From NCBI GenBank assembly GCA_037447605.1, contig CM074806.1:392626-425125 (forward strand): 32,500 nt of DNA, given 5' to 3'. The notes beneath the pieces were generated by a model. That model was not told where the DNA came from and ran no database searches. It saw only the letters and a program-made list of their open reading frames with translations. The translations under genes and the position numbers were made by a program. Positions within the stretch are counted from its first letter, which is position 1, and the number at the start of each line of letters is the position of its first letter. The DNA is from Zygnema circumcarinatum. Lineage: Eukaryota > Streptophyta > Zygnematophyceae > Zygnematales > Zygnemataceae. This document shows, piece by piece, positions 23,769-32,500 of the stretch.

Positions 23769-26700
23769 TTAGGGGGTTTTGAGGGTCTTTAGAGGGTTCA
23801 GAGGTTTTAGGGTTTTCGGGGTTCCTCTCCGAGTACGGCTCCTTTCAGCCGTCTCATCGAGTCTGTACTTTGTGAAATTCCTGGAAGAGATAAGCTCCTG
23901 GAAACAATGTCAGATAACATTGCTTTATCAAGAATGTCAAAAGAAATGGAAAGGTCTCCCTCTCGCTCTCTATCTCCCTCCCTCCCTCCCTCTTTCCCTC
24001 TCTCTCTCCCTCACTCAACCCCTCCCTGCCCCTCCCACCTCCACCCTTCCCCCTGCCCCTCTCCTCCATCTCCTCCCTCTACCCCCTCTACCCCCACTTC
24101 CCCCTCCTCCCCCCCCTCCCCTCCCTCCCCTCCTCTCTCCCTCTCCCTCTCGCTCCCTCTCTCTCTCCCTACAGTGCTGCCGCAACACATAGCACTGACC
24201 TGGTACATTTTCCGTGTCCGTATTACAAGACGGAACAGGGCCAGTGATCCGAGGCAGCAGATTCCGCACATGATCAAAAAAGTCGGTCGGAAACACTTGG
24301 CGCCCACGCACTTGTGGTGGCCATCCACGGCCAATCCCGCGGCGACAGCTGTCGCCACCTCAGCTGCCACCTGGCGGTCGTAGATGTAGCCGGCGAGCTT
24401 TACGGAGAGGCAGTACGATCCGAAGGTTGCGGAAATGCTAGGATTGGAAAAATAACGAGAAACGGCAGCGTTAGTCTCCCAAAAAAACCCAAAAAAAACC
24501 CAAAAAAGACAATCAAGTAGAATTGGAAACCAAAGTAGAAATAGATTTACCTGAGGGTGTTATAAAGGGCCCCAAAATGTCGCAGTCCAAAAAGCTCCGA
24601 TGCGATGGCTACCATGAGAGTCCAATGGGCTCCATGGGCCATCCCCACAAGGGCGGACCCCAGATAGAGCAGCTGGGGAACTGAACACAGCCAACGGAAA
24701 CAGAACGGAAAACGGAACGGAAATGGGAACGGGAACGGAGTTCCATGCGTTCACGTGCGCGTTTTGAGATCAAGCCCCTCTTTCACAACTCGGGGTTTCT
24801 CGGCTTACGGGTTTTGGGGGCTTTGTGTAGGGAAGGTGTGGAGGGGTTGGGTTTTTGAAGGGACGAAATGGATGTAACGGAGAGGCAGAGGGAGGGGAGG
24901 GAGAGGGAACGAGAGAGGTGATAAGAGAGAAACACAGAGAGGGGCGAGGGAAGTAAAGAGCGAGTGAAAAGGAGAGGGAGAGCCGAGGAGGGACACAGAA
25001 CACGGTTGAGCAGGAAAGGGAGAGGGAAAGTGGGAGAGGGAGTGGGAGAGGAGTGGGAGAGGAAGAGGGAGAGGGAGAGGGGGAGAGTGGAGAGGGAGAG
25101 GAGAGGAAAAGGGAGAGGAAAACGGAGAGGGAGATGAAGAGGGAGAAGGAGAAGGAAAGAGAGCGAGAACGGCAGAGGGAGCGGGAGAGGGAGAAGGAGA
25201 GGGAGAGGGAGAGGGAGCGAGAGGGAGAGGGAGAGGGAGCGAGAAGGAGAGGGAGAGGGAGAGGGAGTGGAAGATGGGCTGGAGGGAGTGTGTACCAGAA
25301 GAAGCAAAGAGCAGGTGAGCGAATCCCATAAGGATCTGCACTCCCAACATGAAGAGAGGTCTCGCCACTCCGTACCGCTTCACATACACCTCCGAGATGT
25401 ACCTGCAGGGGAGGTCTATCTAACAAACTTAAAATTCTGAAAGGGGAAGGGTAGGAAAATTAGGGTTTCCACAAACCTTCAAGAATGCATGGTCTTTAGG
25501 ACTTACATAGCAATTTAGGGAGGGGTTTCACCAATTGTCACTCTCCCCTCAATAACAACATGTGATTTTATTTCTACGTTATCCCCTTCATAGGATTTGA
25601 ATGGCATTTGGTGTTTTAAAAAAGAAAGCGAGAGAGAGAGAGAGAGAGAAAGGGGGAGAGACTGGCCGGCAAAGAGAGAGAAAGAGGAAGCGAAGGAGAG
25701 AGAAAAAAAAGGTTTTTGGGAGGTTTAGGGTTTAATTCCCTTACCCTGCTCCCATGCGGCCGAGAAAGTTCCAAACGCTGACCAAAGACACGAATGCGCC
25801 GATGCTTTTGGAGCCGAGGGCTTCCGCCATCTGCGATCATGGAGTAAAAAATCAATAAACTACAAAACTTTTGGTACACAGACATTAATGAAAAAGGAGC
25901 AATGATCAAATTAACAAAAAAACCATTCAATCCTTAAAGTTTAACCCTGACCTAGGGTTAGCGTTTTTTAGCATTTGACCAAAGCCCTAACCCTAAGATT
26001 AACCATAACCCTGAACCCTACAACAATCAAAACCCTAATTGGAGCTCACCTGTCCGAGATTGTTAATGGCAGTGAGTCCGGAACCCGTTCCACATCCCAT
26101 GGCGAAAAAGAGCAGCCTGAAGCCCAACATCACCAAATGATGTAATGCCTGCAGCGATGCAATGCCTGCAGTGATGTAATGCCTGCAGTGATGCAATGCC
26201 TGCAGTGATGTAATGCCTGCAGTGATGTAATGCCTGCAGTGATGCAATGCCTGCAGCGATGCAATGCCTGCAGTGATGCAATGCCTGCAGTGATGTAATG
26301 CCTGCAGCGATGCAATGCCTGCAGTGATGCAATGCCTGCAGTGATGCAATGCCTGCAGTGATGCAATGCCTGCAGTGATGTAATGCCTGCAGTGATGTAA
26401 TGCCTGCAGTGATGCAATGCCTGCAGTGATGTAATGCCTGCAGTGATGCAATGGCTGCAGTGATGCAATGCCTGCAGGGATGCAATGCCTGCAGGGATGT
26501 AATGCTTGCAGTGATGCAATGCCTGCAGTGATGTAATGCCTGCAGTGATGCAATGCCTGCAGTGATGCAATGCCTGCAGTGATGTAATGCCTGCAGTGAT
26601 GTAATGCCTGCAGTGATGTAATGCCTGCAGTGATGCAATGCCTGCAGTGATGCAATGCCTGCAGCGATGCAATGCCTGCAGTGATGTAATGCCTGCAGTG

Positions 26701-29700
26701 ATGCAATGCCTGCAGTGATGCAATGCCTGCAGTGATGCAATGCCTGCAGTGATGCAATGCCTGCAGTGATGCAATGCCTGCAATGATGTAATGCCTGCAG
26801 TGATGCAATGCCTGCAGTGATGCAATGCCTGCAGTGATGTAATGCCTGCAGCGATGCAATGCCTGCAGTGATGCAATGCTTGCAGTGATGTAATGCCTGC
26901 AGTGATGTAATGCCTGCAGTGATGCAATGCCTGCAGTGATGCAATGCCTGCAGTGATGCAATGCCTGCAGTGATGCAATGCCTGCAGTGATGTAATGCCT
27001 GCAGTGATGCAATGCCTGCAGCGATGCAATGCCTGCAGAGATGCAATGCCTGCAGTGATGCAATGCCTGCAGTGATGCAATGCCTGCAGTGATGTAATGC
27101 CTGCAGCGATGCAATGCCTGATGCAATGTAATGCCTGCAGTGATGTAATGCCTGCAGTGATGCAATGCCTGCAGTGATGCAATGCCTGCAGATGATGCAA
27201 TGCAATGCCTGCAGTGATGATGATGCAATGCCTGCAGCGATGCAATGCCTGCAGTGATGCAATGCCTGCAGAGATGCAATGCCTCCAGTGATGCAATGCT
27301 TGCAGTGATGCAATGCCTGCAATGATGTAATGCCTGCAGCGATGCAATGCCTGCAGTGATGCAATGCCTGCAATGATGTAATGCCTGCAGTGATGCAATG
27401 CCTGCAGTGATGCAATGCCTGCAGTGATGTAATGCCTGCAGTGATGCAATGCCTGCAGTGATGCAATGCCTGCAGATGATGCCTCCAATGCAATGCTTGC
27501 AGTGATGCAATGCCTGCAGTGATGTAATGCCTGCAGCGATGCAATGCCTGCAGTGATGCAATGCCTGCAGTGATGTAATGCCTGCAGTGATGCAATGCCT
27601 GCAGTGATGCAATGCCTGCAGTGATGCAATGCCTGCAGTGATGCAATGCCTGCAGTGATGCAATGCCTGCAGTGATGCAATGCCTGCAGCGATGCAATGC
27701 CTGCAGTGATGCAATGCTTGCAATGATGCAATGCCTGCAGCGATGCAATGCCTGCAGCGATGCAATGCCTGCAGCGATGCAATGCCTGCAGTGATGCAAT
27801 GCCTGCAGAGATGCAATGCCTGCAGTGATGCAATGCCTGCAGTGATGCAATGCCTGCAGTGATGCAATGCCTGCAGTGATGTAATGCCTGCAGTGATGTA
27901 ATGCCTGCAGTGATGTAATGCCTGCAGTGATGCAATGCCTGCAGTGATGCAATGCCTGCAATGATGCAATGCCTGCAGTGATGCAATGCCTGCAGTGATG
28001 CAATGCCTGCAGTGATGTAATGCCTGCAGCGATGCAATGCCTGCAGTGATGCAATGCCTGCAGTGATGCAATGCCTGCAGTGATGCAATGCTTGCAGTGA
28101 TGCAATGCCTGCAGTGATGTAATGCCTCCAGCGATGCAATGCCTGCAGCGATGCAATGCCCCGTATGAAAGCCAACATAGCATATGCGAAGCACCTTCCA
28201 CGTGGCAGCCAACAAAAGCACACCATGCTACGTGCCACGCCAAGAACGCGCCAGGTGGCGGCTCACCAGTAGTCCTGCGTGGAGGCCGCCTGCATGAGCG
28301 TGTGGTCGGTGCCCAGCTTGGCCGGCCGCCCCTTCCCAGTGGGCGCCTCGGGCGGGGGAGAGGGTTTAGGGTTCAGGGCGGGCGAGGTCTCCGCGGTGGG
28401 CAGGGCGGCGTAGGAGGCCGAGCGCTGGGCCTGGGCCGTAGCTTGCCACTGCAGAGAGGGGGGGGAGGGAGGGAGGGAGGGAGGGAGGAGGGAGAAAGGG
28501 AGGAGGAATATGAAAAGTTAGGGTTTTAGGGTTAGGTTTCGTATGGGTATCAGGAGAAATGTGTGTTTGCGGGTGTCGTTGTTTTCCCTTTTTTTTATTT
28601 TTTATTTGTAGGTTTACTTTTAGATTGGTTTTGGAGGCTGACCGGAATGATGGCGGGGAGGAGGAGAATGGAGAGCATGATGATCATGAAGGTGAAGCTG
28701 GCGGGCTTGCCCAGCTTGAACAGCTCCTGCAATGGGAACGGAGAAAGCTTAGCAGCCGCTAAAACCCTAAGTAATCTAAACCGCAAAGCATCGTAAAATC
28801 AACAACAAAGGAGCGCAGTCAGGCGAATATTTCAGAAAGGTTTTCTGACGTCATCATAAAAAATCAGGGCTAGTAGTTTTGAGACAGAAGCAGTTTCTCC
28901 AATAGAAGCATGACACGAATTAGGGGTAGGGTTAGGGTTAGGGTTAGGGTTAGGATTAGGGTTAGGGTTAGGATTAGAGTTAGGGTTAGGGTTGGGATTA
29001 GGGTTAGGGTTAGGATTAGGGTTAGGGTTAGGGTTGGGGTTAGGAATAGGGTTAGGATTAAGGTTAGGGTTCGGGTTAGGGTTAGGGTTAGGGTTAGGGT
29101 TAGGGTTAGGGTTAGGTTAGGGTTACGGTTAGGGTTATGGTTAGGGTTAGGGTTAGGATTAGGGTTAGGGTTAGGGTTAGGGTAGGGTTAGGATTAAGGT
29201 TAGGGTTCGGGTTAGGGTTAGGGTTAGGGTTACGTTAGGGTTACGGTTAGGGTTATGGTTAGGGTTAGGGTTAGGGTTAAGATAAAGATTAGGGTTAGCG
29301 TTAGGTTTAGGTTTGGGTTAGGGTTAGGGTTAGGGTTAGGGTCAAGATAAAGGTTAGAGTTAGCGTTAGGGTTAGGGTTAGGTTAGGGTTTGGTTAGGGT
29401 TAGCGTTAGGGTTAGGGTTAATTTAGGGTTAGGTTAAGGTTAGCGTTAGGGTTAGGGTTAGGTTAGGGTTAAGATAAAGATTAGGGTTAGCGTTAGGTTT
29501 AGGTTTGGGTTAGGGTTAGGGTTAGGGTTAAGCTTAAGATTAGGGTTAGAGTTAGGGTTAGGGTTATGGTTAGGGTCAAGATAAAGGTTAGAGTTAGCGT
29601 TAGGGTTAGGGTTAGGTTAGGGTTAGGTTAGGGTTAGCGTTAGGGTTAGCGTTAATTTAGGGTTAGGTTAAGGTTAGCGTTAGGGTTAGGGTTAGGTTAG

Positions 29701-31951
29701 GGTTAGGGTTAGGGCTAGGGTTAGGGATAGGGATAGGGTTAGGATTAAGGTTAGGGTTCGGGTTAGGGTGAGGGTTGTGGTTAGGGTTCGGGTTACGGTT
29801 AGGGTTATGGTTAGGGTTAGGGTTAGTGTTAAGGTTAGGATTAGGGTTAGGATTAGGGTTAGGGCTAGGACTAGGGTTCGGGTTAAGCTGCCCCAGTACT
29901 CACCTGAAGCAGAATAACCGCCATGAGGTAAAATGCCAGGCCCACTCCCACCACCTGCACTCCCTCCCCTCAAACGCATCACTCCTGTCTTCAAAAACCA
30001 ACCATACCGCACCTTCTCAACCACTCTCTTCATATCCCAACCGACATTCACATCACATTACATCCCCCATCTTGGGTGTTGTTTGCGCGCTCACATATAG
30101 TAGGGAGAAGCGCGCGCGGTCCCTCTCGTCGGTGCGCGTACCCTGGTCGACGGGGCGGATGACGGCCATCGAGAGGAGGCACACGGCTACGGGCACCACC
30201 GCGCAGCAGAGGAGGAAGGGCCCCGTCTCCGGCGCGTACACCGCGGTGTACACCTGCCATGCATGGCATGGGTATGGGTATGGCATCATGGCATGCATGG
30301 CATGGGTATGGGTATGGCATCATGGCATGCATGGCATGGGTATGGGTATGGCATCATGGCATGCATGGCATGGGTATGGGTATGGCATCATGGCATGCAT
30401 GGCATGGGTATGGGCATGGCATCATGGCATGCATGGCATGGGTATGGGCATGGCATCATGGCATGCATGGCATGGGTATGGGCATGGCATCATGGCATGC
30501 ATGGCATGGGTATGGGTATGGCATGGCATGGGCTGGGATGGCATGGCATGGGATGGCATGGCATGCATGGCATGGGTATGGGCATGGCCTGGCATGGCAT
30601 GCATGGGTCAGCCGGGCACATGCGCGATGCAGGCATGCATGGGGATGCGGGCATGGAGGGCGCAGGATTGGGCGCATCACAGCATGGAAGGGATAGAAGG
30701 CGCAGAGGATGAAGAGTCTCTAGCAACAACAACATGAGCAACATGAGCTTCATGCGTTGACATGCGAACAACCCCTTCATGCTTTCAACAACAGTGGCCA
30801 CGGTGTGAACACTCACTTGAGTGAAGATGGCTCCGCTGAGACCGATGAAGCCCTTCAGCAACCCTACGACCACGCCGCGGTCACCTTGAAAGTTTCGAAT
30901 GCTGCCCAGCCAATCAACACAAGGCGAACCCGACTCAAACTTACACACCAACAATCAGAAATCTTACAACGAAATTTCGTAATCAAGATTAATTCGAACC
31001 TTTCTTTCGTTTGTGATGTTCCATGTGTTCAGTTTTTCGGTGGGTTGGAACTGACCAGGTTACCAACACAGCCGTATTAAACCACGTGGCTCCATTTGTT
31101 CCGATCATAATATACGCGCACATCTGTTAAAGAAAAAAAATGCAGAAATAATTCAAAGGTAAATTAGACCATACAAAAAAGGATCGTCGAAGGGGTATTT
31201 CTACCCAAGATATTAAAAAGGAAAGAAAAGGTTTTATTCTTGCACAATTTTGCAGCGTCTGGCAATTATTACTTACTTGCCAAAAGGGCGGTTTGATGCT
31301 CCCAATGGAAGCCAAATATAGCTGCAGACCCACAAAAATATTTCAGACGTGGTTTAAAATTTCACGGAAAAAGAATCGAAACTGTGTTAGATGCTGTCAA
31401 CTCTCCAGACATGAACTCACCTGAAACGGTCGAAATAAGTTCTGAAATAGAATCTCAAATCGAATGAATGACATCTTCCAAACTCTACTGGTCAAAATAA
31501 GTTCTGAAATAGAATCTCAAATCGAATGAATGACATCTTCCAAACTCTACTGGTCAAAACCTTTTTGATGGGATATGCAGTGAACAGTTCTAAATTATTT
31601 CCTCAGGTTCTAATACTATTTTCCGACTAGATAAGAAGTATATCTAGCTGAGAATATACGCTGAAGTCTACTTTGAGTTCATTAGCAGTTGATACAAGTT
31701 CAGGGTTGAGCGGCTGTTCAAGTCTCCATGTATATGGCCCACCCCTTGCGCACGAGACAGAGTGGGGGTGACGAGAGCGAAAGAGGGGGAGAGGGAGAGC
31801 GCGAAAGAAAGCACAAGGAGAGGAGAGAGGAAGAGAGAGAGAGGGGGGGAGACAGAGAGAGAGGGGGGGAGACAGAGAGAGAGGGAGAGAGAGGAAACCT
31901 GAGGCGTCAATTAACCCTAATTCGAGGGAGAAAGGGAAAGAGAGAGCGAGG

Positions 31952-31990
<39 letters not shown>

Positions 31991-31997
31991 CGAGAGC

Positions 31998-32028
<31 letters not shown>

Positions 32029-32324
32029 GTCCCCCCCACCATGGAGTAGCCGAAGAGGTGCATGGCGCCCCCCACTAGCAGGATGGCCCAGGGCGGCAGC
32101 AGCTCTATGAGCAGTCCCGACACTATGCCCACGTTCCCGCCGATGTCCTTCGCCGTCCCCAGCCCGTCCGTGAGCTCCTGGTTCAGGCCGAGCCGCGCCT
32201 TCATGTCCGCGGAGTACAGCGAAAACGTGTACGAGATACCCCCGCACGCCTGCATCCACATGCCCGCCACCAGGCCCGCCCACCGCTCGCGGCCCACTGC
32301 TCGCAGCCGCTCCGCCAGGCCCAT
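23769..32324 (-). CDS. Nodulin-like major facilitator superfamily transporter
   Basis: Fourteen exons (minus strand): 32324-32040, 31321-31277, 31123-31056, 30901-30817, 30253-30095, 29954-29904, 28726-28643, 28448-28267, 26116-26050, 25830-25745, 25402-25296, 24680-24551, 24437-24200 and 23897-23769. All phases agree; 571 residues, normal for the family. Membrane segments alternate through the protein. Family signatures are [111 protein letters not shown] and [10 protein letters not shown]. The 60-residue loop around exon 8 is the central cytoplasmic loop. Plant relatives are annotated as nodulin-like proteins with few known substrates, so the cargo cannot be named. The first exon end and the last exon are the least certain; the last ([11 protein letters not shown]... 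to TAA) rests on phase and acceptor only. Introns carry unusually large tandem repeats. Confidence 0.92.
23950..24175. repeat. TC/CCCTCC-rich tract in transporter intron 13
   Basis: Pyrimidine-rich on the plus strand, purine-rich on the coding strand, starting about 30 bases after the exon 13 donor (24199). Confidence 0.85.
24885..25275. repeat. GAGAGG-rich tract in transporter intron 11
   Basis: About 390 bp of degenerate GAGAGG/GAGGGA; on the coding strand it is CCTCTC-rich and begins within ~20 bases of the GT donor at 25295. Frames over it are artefacts. Confidence 0.88.
25624..25712. repeat. (GA)n tract in transporter intron 10
   Basis: Interrupted GA repeat, purine-rich on the plus strand. 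Confidence 0.8.
26130..28165. repeat. 17-bp minisatellite array in transporter intron 8
   Basis: About 2.03 kb of tandem 17-bp units, consensus TGCCTGCAGTGATGCAA with a common TGTAA variant, roughly 119 copies. Rarer variants have AGCGATG, AATGATG, AGAGATG, AGGGATG or GCTTGCAG. A few units are broken (near 27115, 27190-27225 and 27475-27495). The array ends 10-20 bases before the acceptor of exon 9. Because 17 is not a multiple of three and the minus strand has no stop in any phase, all three minus frames are open for more than 700 codons and encode the same 17-residue periodic peptide; this is not a gene. Confidence 0.97.
28455..28510. repeat. (GGGA)n in transporter intron 7
   Basis: Short GGGA repeat next to the acceptor of exon 8. 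Confidence 0.8.
28920..29885. repeat. Interstitial telomere-like TTAGGG array in transporter intron 6
   Basis: About 960 bp of TTAGGG units on the plus strand (CCCTAA on the coding strand) with scattered variants (TTAGGA, TTAGCG, TTTGGG, TTACGG) and AAGATAAAG interruptions. Larger blocks repeat within it, for example the segments around 29280-29400 and 29470-29640 share the same order of variants. It ends about 15 bases before the donor of exon 6. Confidence 0.93.
30257..30610. repeat. 34-bp minisatellite in transporter intron 4
   Basis: About seven to eight units of 34 bp built from GGCATG, GGTATG and CATCATG words, followed by a degenerate GGGATGGCATG section to about 30610. It adjoins the acceptor of exon 5 (AG at 30255-30254). 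Met/His/Trp frames on the plus strand are artefacts. Confidence 0.92.
31428..31555. repeat. 62-bp direct tandem duplication in transporter intron 1
   Basis: 31428-31489 and 31490-31551 are two copies of the same AT-rich 62-bp sequence with one mismatch noticed (CGAAATA against CAAAATA). Near-identity implies a recent event. Confidence 0.9.
31745..32035. repeat. (GA)n-rich tract in transporter intron 1
   Basis: GA-rich on the plus strand, with a purer block at 31950-32027; on the coding strand (TC)n begins about 12 bases after the GT donor at 32039. Confidence 0.88.
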
Positions 32325-32500
32325 GGCTGCTGGGAAGGAAGGGGAGAGGGAGGGAGGGAGGGAGGGAGGGAGGGAGGAGGGAGGGAGGGAGGGAGGGAGG
32401 GAGGGAGGGAGGGAGGGAGGAGGGAGGGAGGGAGGGAGGGAGGGAGGAGGAGGGAGGGAGGGAGAGGGAGAGGGAGGAATGGGGGGGGAGGTGGGGAGGG
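32325..32500. repeat. (GGGA)n tract upstream of the transporter
   Basis: GGGA tetramers with occasional GGA steps from about 32337 to 32470, running to the window edge. It lies directly before the transporter start codon (CCCT on the coding strand), so it is probably in the leader or promoter. Confidence 0.88.

Noticed and set aside
26130-28165. CRISPR-like array
   Set aside because: Units are head-to-tail with no unique spacers, and the host is a eukaryote with introns.
26035-28243. Three overlapping minus-strand frames of more than 700 codons, Cys/His/Leu-rich
   Set aside because: They are the three phases of the stop-free 17-bp tandem repeat within an intron; the flanking exons of the transporter define the real gene and use only the edges of this stretch.
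28910-29185. Arg/Val-rich repeat frame on the plus strand
   Set aside because: Translation of the TTAGGG array; the six-base unit gives a dipeptide repeat in every frame.
28920-29885. True chromosome end
   Set aside because: Transporter exons lie on both sides of the array, so it is interstitial.
30257-30737. Met/His/Trp-rich open frames on the plus strand
   Set aside because: Product of the 34-bp CATGG-rich minisatellite, opposite in strand to the transporter gene; no start context, no family, and all frames are open.

Overview
This is a window of nuclear DNA from a green-lineage eukaryote, most likely a streptophyte (a non-seed land plant or a charophyte alga). The evidence is a plant-type receptor-like kinase, a nodulin-like major facilitator transporter, a plant-style NYN/LOTUS nuclease, many small GT-AG introns and G-box promoter motifs. 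The species cannot be read from the sequence. There is no prokaryotic operon structure, no CRISPR array, and no tRNA or rRNA gene that I can recognise. Introns and intergenic DNA are packed with purine/pyrimidine microsatellites, several minisatellites and interstitial TTAGGG-like arrays. Most long open frames in those areas are repeat artefacts. || Layout. (1) 1-2833, minus: glycine C-acetyltransferase (KBL), seven exons seen, last one cut by the left edge, one GC-AG intron. (2) 4195-6177, minus: ISU/ISCU iron-sulfur scaffold, three exons, telomere-like repeat in intron 1. (3) 7051-10581, plus: NYN-domain nuclease with two LOTUS/OST-HTH domains, two exons, head-to-head with ISU. (4) 12012-15108, plus: receptor-like kinase with a very short ectodomain, eight exons. 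(5) 16043-17098, plus, and (6) 19972-21181, minus: a tail-to-tail inverted pair of paralogues encoding secreted proteins with a Ser/Pro-rich hinge and a Cys/Trp/Tyr-rich domain that I do not recognise. This pair is the best candidate here for something undescribed. (7) 22044-22700, plus: single-exon bacterial-style short-chain dehydrogenase without the standard catalytic tyrosine. (8) 23769-32324, minus: 14-exon nodulin-like MFS transporter; its introns hold a 2 kb array of a 17-bp unit, a 1 kb TTAGGG-like array, a 34-bp minisatellite and a 62-bp tandem duplication. || The genes do not form an obvious pathway. Two (KBL, ISU) encode probable mitochondrial proteins and the NYN nuclease may be a third. 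The most unusual global signals are the excess of the palindrome CCACGTGG (11 copies found by eye, some inside exons) and the tendency of GA/TC tracts to begin right after splice donors. Exon structures were assembled by hand from splice consensus, reading phase and remembered protein-family conservation; no alignment or transcript was available.
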